A stretch of 64,000 bases of DNA from Janthinobacterium agaricidamnosum (lineage in GTDB: Bacteria; Pseudomonadota; Gammaproteobacteria; Burkholderiales; Burkholderiaceae_D). Location of the stretch: contig NZ_CP033019.1 of NCBI RefSeq assembly GCF_003667705.1, forward strand, positions 1,302,001-1,366,000, in the 5' to 3' direction. Numbering within the stretch: position 1 is the first letter of the stretch; each line of letters opens with the position of its first letter. Of the stretch, positions 1 through 8,018 are shown one piece after another. Below the pieces are notes generated by a model. It saw nothing but the letters and a program-made list of their open reading frames with translations, had not been told where the DNA came from and ran no database searches. The position numbers and the translations under genes are program-made.

Positions 1-70
1 AACCGTACTTCAGTACGGTGAGCATCGCCGGCCGCAAAGCGCGACGCGCAGCAGGTTTACCCTGGCGTAC
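1..70 (+). repeat. Partial copy 1 of a dispersed palindromic element
   Basis: This is the right half of the same element seen at 12497-12606, 23204-23323, 24110-24234 and 39013-39132; the left half lies outside the window. The apical hairpin CCGTAC-TTCA-GTACGG is at 3-18. It is followed by the conserved loop TGAGCATCGC and the conserved right end (GCGACGCGCAGCAGGTTT, 41-58). The outer arm continues to about position 70, just before the ribosome-binding site of the EamA gene. Identification rests on side-by-side reading with the other four copies. Confidence 0.8.
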
Positions 71-86
71 TCAAAGAGGTTTAGTC

Positions 87-986
87 ATGTCTGATCGCCG
101 CGCCGTTGCGCTGGTGTTGCTGTCGGCCGCCGGTTTCGGCAGTTCCGCAGTGTTTGCCAAGGCGGCCTATGCGTCCGGGGTCAACCCGTCGACCATGCTG
201 GCCTTGCGTTTCGTCATCGCCGCCATGCTGTTGCTGCCGCTCGTGTGGCTGGGCGGCTGGCGCTTGCCGCGCGGCCGCCTGCTGGCCGGCTACATGCTGA
301 TGGGCCTGATGTACACGGCCCAGTCGCAAGGCTATTTCAATGCCCTCATGTATGCCAGCAGCGGCCTGTGCGGCATGCTGCTGTACGTGTATCCCGTTCT
401 GGTCACCATCCTCGCGCTGGCCTTGGGCTGGGAAAAGCTGGACCGGCGCATGCTGGTGCTGATGGCGCTGGCCATTGCCGGCATGGCCATCACCCTGGGC
501 GGCAAGCTGCAGGGCCAGCCCATCGGCATCGCCCTGGCCTTGATGGCGGCCGGCGTGTACGCCGTGTACATCCTGTTTGGCAACAGCCTGTCGAAAAGCC
601 GCGAGAATATTCACCCATTGGCCGCTTGCGTCGTGATTCTGGGCACGGCGGGCCTGTCGAACAGTGCGATTGCCTTGTGGCAAGGCGTGTCCTTGCCGGG
701 CACGGCGACGGGCTGGCTGGCCGTCAGCGCCATCGCCCTGTTCTCGACGGCCATCGCGATCGCCGCCTTCTTTGCCGGCGTGGCGCAGATCGGCGCGGCC
801 AAGGCGTCGATCATTTCGACGTTTGAACCCGTCATCACGATGGCGTTCGGCGTGACCTTGCTGAAGGAATCCGTCAGCGGCACGCAGTTGCTGGGCGGCG
901 CCATGGTGCTGGCCGCCGTGGTCTTGCTGGCGCAGCGGCCCGCGCCCAAGGCAGCGGCCATGCCGGGCGTGCAGGCCAGCGCCTGA
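87..986 (+). CDS. EamA/DMT-family inner-membrane transporter
   Basis: A 299-residue very hydrophobic protein with about ten predicted membrane segments. It shows the two-half architecture of the drug/metabolite transporter (EamA, RhaT-like) superfamily; the second half contains the typical stretch AKASIISTFEPVITMAFG. Family members export small metabolites such as amino acids, but the substrate cannot be read from the sequence. ATG at 87 is chosen because AAAGAGG (73-79) sits 7 bases upstream; an in-frame start at 18 would run through the repeat element. It is monocistronic, with an intrinsic terminator at 1033-1068. Confidence 0.85.
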   Translation: MSDRRAVALVLLSAAGFGSSAVFAKAAYASGVNPSTMLALRFVIAAMLLLPLVWLGGWRLPRGRLLAGYMLMGLMYTAQSQGYFNALMYASSGLCGMLLYVYPVLVTILALALGWEKLDRRMLVLMALAIAGMAITLGGKLQGQPIGIALALMAAGVYAVYILFGNSLSKSRENIHPLAACVVILGTAGLSNSAIALWQGVSLPGTATGWLAVSAIALFSTAIAIAAFFAGVAQIGAAKASIISTFEPVITMAFGVTLLKESVSGTQLLGGAMVLAAVVLLAQRPAPKAAAMPGVQASA

Positions 987-1032
987 TCCTGTTTTTCCCG
1001 AACTGATCGGTTGTCTCGATCGGTCTCCTTTG

Positions 1033-1068
1033 GCGCCGCGACGGGTTTCCTGTCGCGGCGCTTTTTTT
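1033..1068 (+). terminator. Intrinsic terminator after the EamA gene
   Basis: A perfect 10-bp stem, GCGCCGCGAC (1033-1042) with GTCGCGGCGC (1052-1061), is followed by seven T residues. It ends the EamA transcript and insulates the heme operon downstream. Confidence 0.9.
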
Positions 1069-1093
1069 ATGCGCGCACAAATAAGACTTGATT

Positions 1094-1112
1094 GCGAATG
1101 ATTCTCATTTAT
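1094..1112. promoter_or_regulatory. Fur-box-like operator ahead of the heme operon
   Basis: GCGAATGATTCTCATTTAT matches the 19-base Fur consensus GATAATGATAATCATTATC at about 12 positions, including the AATGAT and TCATT cores. It lies about 70 bases upstream of the hmuS start, where repression by iron-loaded Fur would be expected for heme-use genes. The match is by eye, not by matrix score. Confidence 0.7.
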
Positions 1113-1182
1113 AATTAACTTCAAGATTCCCCCACCACCAGCCAGCCCATGCCAGCCAGTGTTCGCCTTGAAAGGAGACACC

Positions 1183-2277
1183 GTGTCGAGCATGCCCCCT
1201 ATTTGCAATATCGAGCTGGTCACCAGCGAATTTGCCCGCCTGCGCCGCGAAAAGAAGGCCCGCCACCGCGACATCGCCGAGGAACTGGGCATAGCCGAAG
1301 GCGAGCTGATCGCTGCGCATGCGGGCCTGTCGCTGGCCGATGGCGCCTTGCTGGGCGCCGAGCGCCTGCAGGCCGACTGGCCCGCCATCATCGCCGCGCT
1401 GGAGCCGCTGGGCGAAGTCATGGCGCTGACGCGCAACGCCTCGTGCGTGCATGAAAAGACGGGCGTCTACCGAAAAGCCAGTCACAACAACCATGTGGGC
1501 CTGGTGCTCGGTGGCGACATCGACCTGCGCGTGTTTTACCGCCAGTGGGCGCATGGCTTTGCCGTGCGCGAGCTGGGTGAAAAGGAAGTGCAGCGCAGCC
1601 TGCAGTTTTTCGATGCGGCCGGCCACGCCGTGCACAAGATTTTCCTCAAGCCGCAAAGCGATATTGCCGCCTACGACGCGCTGGTGGCGCGCTTTGCCGA
1701 TGCCGACCAGACGGCCGGCATCGCCGTGACGGCACCGCTGCCGGCGCCGGCCGAATTGCCCGACGCGCAAATCGACGTGGCCGGTTTTCGCGCCGCCTGG
1801 GCCGACTTGCGCGACACGCACGAATTCTTCACTTTGCTGAAAAAATATGCGGTCTCGCGCCTGCAGGGCCTGCGCCTGGCCGAAGCGCGCTTCGTGCAGC
1901 AGATCGACAAATCCTGCGTGCTCGACCTGCTCAACGATGCCGCGCTGGAAAAAGTATCCATCATGGCCTTCGTCGGCAATGCCGGCATGATCCAGATCCA
2001 TTCGGGGCCCGTGCACAAGATCGCCGTGATGGGGCCATGGATCAATGTCCTCGACCAGCGCTTCAACCTGCATTTGCGCGAAGACCATATCGCCAGCGCC
2101 TGGGTGGTGAAAAAGCCCACCGTCGACGGCCTGGTGACGTCGGTGGAACTGTTCGATGCGAAGGGCGACACCATCGTCATGTTCTTCGGCGAACGCAAGC
2201 CGGGCGTGCATGAATTGTGCGAATGGCGCCATATCGTCGACAGAGTGGCGCAGGAGGGCGAATTATGCGCCGCATGA
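1183..2277 (+). CDS. hmuS: Hemin-degrading factor HmuS/HemS family
   Basis: A 364-residue cytoplasmic protein built of two HemS-type repeats. The first lies around residues 90-165 (HVGLVLGGDIDLRVFY) and the second around 260-350, ending in the family hallmark MFFGERKPG. HemS/HmuS/ChuS proteins bind heme delivered by the ABC importer and degrade it or release its iron. The GTG at 1183 is preferred over ATG 1159 or 1192 because AAAGGAG (1171-1177) lies 5 bases before it. It is the first gene of hmuSTUV, and its end overlaps hmuT by 13 bases. Iron regulation is suggested by the Fur-like site upstream. Confidence 0.88.
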   Translation: MSSMPPICNIELVTSEFARLRREKKARHRDIAEELGIAEGELIAAHAGLSLADGALLGAERLQADWPAIIAALEPLGEVMALTRNASCVHEKTGVYRKASHNNHVGLVLGGDIDLRVFYRQWAHGFAVRELGEKEVQRSLQFFDAAGHAVHKIFLKPQSDIAAYDALVARFADADQTAGIAVTAPLPAPAELPDAQIDVAGFRAAWADLRDTHEFFTLLKKYAVSRLQGLRLAEARFVQQIDKSCVLDLLNDAALEKVSIMAFVGNAGMIQIHSGPVHKIAVMGPWINVLDQRFNLHLREDHIASAWVVKKPTVDGLVTSVELFDAKGDTIVMFFGERKPGVHELCEWRHIVDRVAQEGELCAA

Positions 2278-3191
2278 TCGCCGCCAGCGTGGCGCGCCGC
2301 ATCGCGCTGAAAAAGATGGGGGCGGGAGCATTGGCCCTGGCCGCGCCGATGCAGGTGCTGGCGGCAGTGACCGACGCGGGCAAGCCGCTGGCCAAGGCGC
2401 GGCGCATCGTCAGCGTGGGCGGTGCCCTGACGGAAATCGTGTATGCGCTCGAAGCGCAGGGCGAACTGGTGGGCGTCGACACCACTTCGCTGTATCCGGC
2501 CGTGGCGCGGCAGCTGCCGCAGGTCGGCTATGCGCGCACCCTGTCGGCCGAAGGCGTGCTGTCGCTGGCGCCCACGCAGCTGATCGCCACCGAGGAAGCG
2601 GGGCCGCAAGCGGTGCTGCGCCAGGTGCGCGAGGCGGGCGTGCCGGTGGCGGTGCTGAGCGCGAACAACCGATTCGAAGGCTTGCTCGAACGGGTAAAGC
2701 AGGTGGGCCGCATCACGGGCCGCGCCGAGCCCGCCGCGCGCCTGGCGCAAAGCCTGCAGCAGCAGTGGAGCGGCGCCCTGGCCACGGTGCAGCAGCGCCA
2801 GCATGCGCCCGTACGCGTGCTGTTCATCCTCGCCCATGCGCCGAACCAGGTAATGGTGGGCGGGCGCGAGACGGGCGCCGATGCCATGCTCGCGTATGCG
2901 GGCGCCGTCAACGTGATGGGCGGGCAGGGCGGATTCGCCGGCTACAAACCGCTCACGCCTGAAGCCGTGATCGCCGCGCGGCCCGACATCGTGCTCGTCA
3001 CCGACCAGGGCTTGAAAGCTTCGGGCGGCGTGGACGGCATCCTGAACCTGCCAGGCCTGGCGCAGACGCCGGCCGGGCGCAAGCACCGCATCGTCTCGCA
3101 GGAAGCCATGCTGCTGCTGGGCTTTGGCCCGCGCATGCCGCAGGCGCTGGCGGAACTCGACGCCGCTTTCGCCAAAGCCATGGCCGCATGA
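2265..3191 (+). CDS. hmuT: Heme ABC transporter periplasmic binding protein
   Basis: A 308-residue exported substrate-binding protein. An N-terminal signal with an RR pair and the hydrophobic run GAGALALAAP leads into a class III periplasmic-binding fold (RIVSVGGALTEIVYAL early, PDIVLVTDQG late) typical of HmuT/PhuT heme-binding proteins. ATG 2265 has AGGAGG at 2252-2257, 7 bases away. The gene starts inside hmuS and its stop overlaps the hmuU start (ATGA), so translation is probably coupled. No TonB-dependent heme receptor is adjacent; a receptor elsewhere in the genome would be needed for outer-membrane entry. Confidence 0.88.
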   Translation: MRRMIAASVARRIALKKMGAGALALAAPMQVLAAVTDAGKPLAKARRIVSVGGALTEIVYALEAQGELVGVDTTSLYPAVARQLPQVGYARTLSAEGVLSLAPTQLIATEEAGPQAVLRQVREAGVPVAVLSANNRFEGLLERVKQVGRITGRAEPAARLAQSLQQQWSGALATVQQRQHAPVRVLFILAHAPNQVMVGGRETGADAMLAYAGAVNVMGGQGGFAGYKPLTPEAVIAARPDIVLVTDQGLKASGGVDGILNLPGLAQTPAGRKHRIVSQEAMLLLGFGPRMPQALAELDAAFAKAMAA

Positions 3192-4240
3192 ACGTGGCCT
3201 CCCTGGTCTCCGCCGCGCCCTGGCGCTGGCCACGCTGGGGCGCCGGCGGGCTGCTGGCCGCCGCACTGGCTGGCGGCCTGCTCGTCGCCGTGCAGGCGGG
3301 CGCCGTGCCCGTGACCCTGGCCGACTGGCTGGCGCCGTTTCAAGCGGGCGACGCGGCGCTGTCCGGCGGCGCGTACGTGCTGTGGCATATCCGTTTGCCG
3401 CGCGCGCTGTTCGCCGCCCTGATCGGCGCCGCGCTGGCGCTGGCCGGCGGCCTGACGCAAGGGCTGTTCCGCAATCCGCTGGCCGACCCGGGACTGCTGG
3501 GCGTGAGCAGCGGCGCCGCCTGCGCGGGCGCGGCCACCATCGTCTTCGCCGCCAGCCTGCACGTGGCGCCCGAACTGCGCGTGTGGCTGCTGCCGGCCGC
3601 CGCGTTTGCGGGCGCCATGCTCATTTGCGTGCTGCTCGACCGGGTCGCCCGCTGGGCCACGCCCGGTTCCATCGTCGGCCTGCTGCTGACGGGCGTGGCG
3701 CTGAACGCCATCACGGTGGCCGTCATGGGCCTGTGCATCTACCTGGCCAGCGACGATCAATTGCGCACCCTGACTTTCTGGACGTTAGGCTCGCTGTCGG
3801 CCGGCAGCTGGCGCCAGGTGGCTGCCCTGCTGGTGGTGCTGGCCGGCGCGCTGTGGGCCACGCGTTTCCTGATGCGTTCCCTGAACGCGCTGGCGCTGGG
3901 CGAGGCGCAGGCGCTGCACGTGGGTATCGACGTGGGCCGCCTGCGCACGCAGGTGATCGTGCTGGTGGCCGTGCTGACGGGGTTTGCCGTCGCCTGGTGC
4001 GGCGGCATCGGCTTCATCGGCCTGATCGCGCCGCATCTGGTGCGCACCTGGCTGGGGGCCGACCAGCGCAAGGTATTGCCGCTGGCGATGCTGATGGGCG
4101 GCTTGCTGCTGCTGTCGGCCGACACCCTGGCGCGCACGGTGGCCATTCCCGCGGAAGTCCCCGTCGGCATTTTCACGGCCTTGCTGGGCGGGCCATTTTT
4201 CCTGATGCTGTTGCGGCGCTTCCGCCACGGCACCGCCTGA
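3188..4240 (+). CDS. hmuU: Heme ABC transporter permease (FecCD family)
   Basis: A 350-residue integral membrane protein with about ten helices of the FecCD/BtuC type. It carries the family stretches RLPRALFAALIGAALALAGG near residue 70, NPLADPGLLGVSSGAA near 100 and GFIGLIAPHLVRTWLG near 280. The homodimer forms the heme channel across the inner membrane, driven by HmuV. Its start overlaps the hmuT stop by 4 bases and hmuV follows after 10 bases, so this is one operon. Confidence 0.92.
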   Translation: MNVASLVSAAPWRWPRWGAGGLLAAALAGGLLVAVQAGAVPVTLADWLAPFQAGDAALSGGAYVLWHIRLPRALFAALIGAALALAGGLTQGLFRNPLADPGLLGVSSGAACAGAATIVFAASLHVAPELRVWLLPAAAFAGAMLICVLLDRVARWATPGSIVGLLLTGVALNAITVAVMGLCIYLASDDQLRTLTFWTLGSLSAGSWRQVAALLVVLAGALWATRFLMRSLNALALGEAQALHVGIDVGRLRTQVIVLVAVLTGFAVAWCGGIGFIGLIAPHLVRTWLGADQRKVLPLAMLMGGLLLLSADTLARTVAIPAEVPVGIFTALLGGPFFLMLLRRFRHGTA

Positions 4241-4250
4241 AAGGATGAGC

Positions 4251-5039
4251 ATGACGCCTTTATTGGAACTCGCCTTCGCCACCACGCAACTGGGCCAGCA
4301 GTATTTCGGCCCGTTCAATCTGCAGGTGGCACCCGGCGAGCGCGTCGCCATCCTCGGCCCCAGCGGCGCGGGCAAGTCGACCCTGTTGAAACTGATGGCG
4401 CGCGAACTGCGGCCGCAGGCGGGCCAGGTGGTCTTCGCCGGCCGGCCGCTGGCGCAGTGGCCGCTGGCGGAACTGGCGCTGCGCCGCGCCGTCCTGCCGC
4501 AAGGTTCGACCGTGGCTTTCGGCTTGCCGTGCGAACTGGTGATCGGCCTGGGGCGGGTGGCGCGCCTGGCCGACCCGCAGCTGGGACGGATCGTGCAGCA
4601 GGCAGCCGCCCTGGCGCACGCCGCGCATTTGCTGGGGCGGCGCCTGGACACCCTGTCCGGCGGCGAGCAGGCCAGGGTGCAGCTGGCGCGCATCTTCGCG
4701 CAGATGTGGGATGTGCAGGATGGCTTGATACTCGTCGACGAACCGCTGGCGGCGCTCGATCCCGGCCTGCAATTCGATTTGCTCGACAGCCTGCGGCAGT
4801 TTTGCGCCGCGCGCGGCCACGCCGTCGTCGCCATCCTGCACGACATCAACCACGCCTTGCTGGGCTTCGAGCGCTTGCTGCTGGTGCGTTCGGGCCAGCT
4901 GGTGGCGGATATCGCCAGCGATGCCGGCGCCGTGCCCGCGCTGGCCGCGCTATATGGCATCGCCCTGACGACGGCGACCAGCAGCGACGGCCACGTGTGC
5001 GTCATCCCTGCGAGAAGCGCGGTGCGCAGGGCCGCCTGA
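4251..5039 (+). CDS. hmuV: Heme ABC transporter ATP-binding protein
   Basis: A 262-residue ABC ATPase with Walker A GPSGAGKST (residues 36-44), signature LSGGEQARVQLAR, Walker B LILVDEPLAALD and H-loop AILHDIN. It powers HmuU. ATG 4251 is chosen because AAGG (4241-4244) is 6 bases upstream; ATG 4245 would overlap the ribosome-binding site. It is the last gene of hmuSTUV and converges on the minus-strand gene ending at 5049, with no clear terminator in the 9-base gap. Confidence 0.92.
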   Translation: MTPLLELAFATTQLGQQYFGPFNLQVAPGERVAILGPSGAGKSTLLKLMARELRPQAGQVVFAGRPLAQWPLAELALRRAVLPQGSTVAFGLPCELVIGLGRVARLADPQLGRIVQQAAALAHAAHLLGRRLDTLSGGEQARVQLARIFAQMWDVQDGLILVDEPLAALDPGLQFDLLDSLRQFCAARGHAVVAILHDINHALLGFERLLLVRSGQLVADIASDAGAVPALAALYGIALTTATSSDGHVCVIPARSAVRRAA

Positions 5040-5048
5040 TCGATCCAT

Positions 5049-5483
5049 TTACCAGACGTCCGCCGCGCGCGGCCGCGCCATCTGGCCGCTGCCCAGCAGC
5101 CAGACCATCAGGGCATCGGCCTGTTCGCGCGTGGCCGTCACCTCCTGCACGATGCCGAACGCTTTCATGGCGCCGGCCGCCAGCGCCTGCAGACGCGCGC
5201 GCTGCTCCGCGTCCGCCTCGACCGATACGAGGCCGCGGCAAAGGGCGGCCAGCGCAACCTTGTTATGCTTGAGCCACAGGCCGCGCCGCTTGCGGTCGAT
5301 GTGCGCTTCATCGCTGCGTTCCGCTTCAAACAGCAGGACGAACGGCTCGCCATGGCGCAGCAGGGCGTCCATGTCGTTTTCCCACAGCGGGGCATAGCCG
5401 TCGACGGCCGTTTCAGGGCGAAAGCGCACGATGGGAAAGTCGCTGACGTCGTGGATGGAGAAATGGGCGGGATTCGGTTTCAT
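5049..5483 (-). CDS. Conserved-looking protein of unknown function at the end of the efflux operon
   Basis: A 144-residue soluble protein with no signal peptide or membrane segment. I do not recognise the family. It begins with a charged region (NPAHFSIHDVSDFPIVRF), has a central segment WENDMDALLRHGEPFVLLFE that looks like an alpha/beta core, and a helical second half. Its ATG overlaps the stop of the upstream outer-membrane factor by 4 bases (ATGA), so it is translationally coupled to the pump. That implies a role linked to the exporter or its substrate, but nothing in the sequence says which. Confidence 0.75.
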   Translation of the reverse strand: MKPNPAHFSIHDVSDFPIVRFRPETAVDGYAPLWENDMDALLRHGEPFVLLFEAERSDEAHIDRKRRGLWLKHNKVALAALCRGLVSVEADAEQRARLQALAAGAMKAFGIVQEVTATREQADALMVWLLGSGQMARPRAADVW

Positions 5484-6919
5484 GGCGTGCTTCCTTGCGA
5501 GGTGGTTGAAAATGCTTGCCAGCCGCCGCCCAGCGCCTTGTAGACCTGGACCAGCGACAGCGAGGCGGTGGCGCGGCTGTCGACCAGCGCCGCTTCGTTG
5601 TTCAATAAGGTGTTTTGCACGTGCAGCACGTTGATCAAGTCCGTGCCGCCCTGGCGGTACCGCAGTTCCGCGCTGCCCAGCGCCCGCCGTCCCTGCCTGA
5701 CGGCTTCATCGAGGCTGGCCTGGCGGCGGGCGTTGGCCTGGTAGCCAGAGAGCGCGTCTTCCACTTCGTGCCAGGCGGCCAGCACCGTCTGGCGGTAGGC
5801 GATGGCCGCTTCCTGCTGCTGCGCCTCGCGCAATTGCAGTTTGCCGCGCAGGCGGCCGCCATCGAACAGGGGCACGCTGAAACCGGGGCCGAAGGCAAAG
5901 CGTTTGGCGTCCCAGCCGATGTCGGACAGCTGCATCGCTTGCAGGCCGATGCTGCCCGACAGCGTGATGCGCGGATAAAAATCGCCTTGCGCTACGCCGA
6001 TGGCGGCCGTGGCCGCGTGCAGCTGCGTTTCGGCACGGCGGATGTCGGGACGCCGCTCGGCCAGGCCGCTCGGCACGCCCAGTTGCACCTGCATGGCCAC
6101 GGCCGGAATGTCCTTGCCCGCCGCCAGTTCCGCCTGCAAGGCTTGCGGCGGCAGCGCCAGCAAGAGGGCGAGGGCGTTGCCCAGGCGCGCTTCGCGCTGC
6201 TGCAGCGGCGGCAGGCGTGCTTCGATGGTGGCCACGTGGGCCGCCGCCTCGGCTTCGTCGAGTTGCGTCGCCACGCCTTCGCGCAGGCGGATGCGGGTCA
6301 GGTCCAGGGTATGGCGGGCGATATCGAGCAGCTGCTGCGTGATGGCCAGCGTCTGCTGCGCGCCGCGCAGCTCGATGTAGTCGCGCGCCGTCTCGGCCAG
6401 TACGGCCAGCAGCACGCCGCGCTGCGTTTCCAGCGCCACGTCGACGTGCGCGTCAGCCGCTTCCACTTCACGGCGCACGCGGCCCCACAGGTCCAGCTCC
6501 CAGGCGGCGTCGAGGTTGCCTTGCCACAGGTTGTAGGCTGACTGGCCGTTGTTGCGCGACGGGTCGCTCAAGCCCTGCTCGCTGTTGCGCGCGCGGCCGT
6601 AGCTGCCATTTGCGCCCAGGGACGGGCCTTGCGCGGCACCGGCCACGCCGCGCGCGGCGCGGCTTTGTTCCAGCCGGCTGCCGGCCGCCAGCACGTCGAG
6701 GTTGGCGCCGGCGGCGCGCTGCAGCAGGGAAGACAGGGTGGCATCGCCGAAGCCGTCCCACCAGCGTTGCTCGATGGCGGCGTCCTGCTGGGCGGCGAAA
6801 CGGGCATCCTGCGCCTGGCGCCATTGCTGCCCCAGCTCGTGGTGCGGAGGCTGGAAGTCGCTGCCGACGCTGGCGCAGCCGGCCAGGCCCAGGGCCGTGA
6901 AAATGATCAGTGCTTTCAT
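5480..6919 (-). CDS. NodT-family outer-membrane efflux lipoprotein
   Basis: A 479-residue TolC-like outer-membrane factor. The signal ends in a lipobox (LGLAGCASVGSDF), so it is an outer-membrane lipoprotein of the NodT/OprM type. Two repeated OEP domains follow, with the characteristic LAERRPDIRRAETQLHAA around residue 290 and a C-terminal helical repeat with YRQGGTDLINVLHVQ. It provides the exit duct for the EmrA/EmrB-type pair encoded upstream. It overlaps both neighbours by 4 bases. Confidence 0.9.
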   Translation of the reverse strand: MKALIIFTALGLAGCASVGSDFQPPHHELGQQWRQAQDARFAAQQDAAIEQRWWDGFGDATLSSLLQRAAGANLDVLAAGSRLEQSRAARGVAGAAQGPSLGANGSYGRARNSEQGLSDPSRNNGQSAYNLWQGNLDAAWELDLWGRVRREVEAADAHVDVALETQRGVLLAVLAETARDYIELRGAQQTLAITQQLLDIARHTLDLTRIRLREGVATQLDEAEAAAHVATIEARLPPLQQREARLGNALALLLALPPQALQAELAAGKDIPAVAMQVQLGVPSGLAERRPDIRRAETQLHAATAAIGVAQGDFYPRITLSGSIGLQAMQLSDIGWDAKRFAFGPGFSVPLFDGGRLRGKLQLREAQQQEAAIAYRQTVLAAWHEVEDALSGYQANARRQASLDEAVRQGRRALGSAELRYRQGGTDLINVLHVQNTLLNNEAALVDSRATASLSLVQVYKALGGGWQAFSTTSQGSTP

Positions 6920-7992
6920 CGCGCGCTCACCTGTTGCAGCAGTTGACGGCGCATGGCCGCAGCTGTACTAATGCGCACTTCGGCCGACATGCCCACGCGC
7001 AGGCGGCTGCCGTCATCCTGGCCCGGATCGAGCGCGATCCTGACGGGGATGCGCTGCACCACCTTGGTGAAGTTGCCGGTGGCGTTTTCCGGCGCGATGG
7101 CGGCAAAGGTCGCGCCCGTGGCGGGCGCGATGCTGTGCACCGTGCCGCGCAGGAGCATGCCCGGATAGGCGTCGACGGCGATGCTGGCGCGCTGGCCCTG
7201 GCGCACGTGCGTGAGCTGGGTTTCCTGCAGGTTGGCGATGACGAAGCTGCGGTTCAGGGGCACCACGGCCATCAGGCTGGCGCCGGGCGCCACCAGGGCG
7301 CCGACGCGCACGGCGCGGCGTCCCACGATGCCGTCGATGGGGGCGCGCAGCTGCGTATGCGACAAATCAAGTTCGGCCCGCTGCAGGCTGGCGCGGGCGC
7401 GCAGCAGGGCCGCTTCGGCCGCGCCTTGCTGCGCCTGTAAAATGTCCGTCTGCTTGCGGGTGGCGACGAGGGCGGCGCGGTTTTGCGCCAGGCGCGCCCG
7501 GCTCACGTCGAAGCGCGATTGCGCCTGCTGCGCGTTCTGCACGCTGCCCGCGCCCTGGCCTGCCAGGTGCGTTGAGCGGGCCAGTTCCTGCTGCGCCAGC
7601 TTGTCTTCCGCCTGGTTGGCGTCGACCAGGGTCGTGGCTTGCTCGATCACCGATTGCTGGCGCTGCAAGGTGGCGCGGGCATTGGCCAGCTGCGCTTCGG
7701 CGCCGGCTACCTCGGCGCGGGCCGAGGCGGCGGCGGCCTGATAGTCGCGGTCGTCGATGCGCGCCAGCAGCTGACCCGCCTTGACAGTCTGGTTGTCTTC
7801 CACCAGCACTTCCCGCACGATGCCGCCCACCTTGGGGGAGAGCACGGTGTAGTCGGCGCTGACGAAGGCGTCGTCGGTGCCTTGTTCGTCGCCGCGGGCG
7901 AACAGTAGTTGCCAGGCGCAAAAGGCGAGGGCGCAGGCCAGCAGGGCCAGGCCGAGAAGAAATGCGCGTGAGCGCAGTATGGTTGTTTGCAT
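6916..7992 (-). CDS. EmrA/HlyD-type membrane fusion protein
   Basis: A 358-residue periplasmic adaptor with one N-terminal membrane anchor (residues 10-28). It then has a lipoyl-like half (TVLSPKVGGIVREVLVEDNQ), a long alpha-helical hairpin (about 85-190) and the second lipoyl half plus barrel (LRAPIDGIVGRRAVRVGALV). It links the inner-membrane MFS pump to the outer-membrane factor. The start at 7992 (MQTTILRS) follows the MFS stop by 26 bases; the longer upstream reading frame is only the antisense frame of the MFS gene. Confidence 0.9.
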   Translation of the reverse strand: MQTTILRSRAFLLGLALLACALAFCAWQLLFARGDEQGTDDAFVSADYTVLSPKVGGIVREVLVEDNQTVKAGQLLARIDDRDYQAAAASARAEVAGAEAQLANARATLQRQQSVIEQATTLVDANQAEDKLAQQELARSTHLAGQGAGSVQNAQQAQSRFDVSRARLAQNRAALVATRKQTDILQAQQGAAEAALLRARASLQRAELDLSHTQLRAPIDGIVGRRAVRVGALVAPGASLMAVVPLNRSFVIANLQETQLTHVRQGQRASIAVDAYPGMLLRGTVHSIAPATGATFAAIAPENATGNFTKVVQRIPVRIALDPGQDDGSRLRVGMSAEVRISTAAAMRRQLLQQVSAR

Positions 7993-8018
7993 GGGGATGC
8001 TCTTTCTTGAAATAAAAG

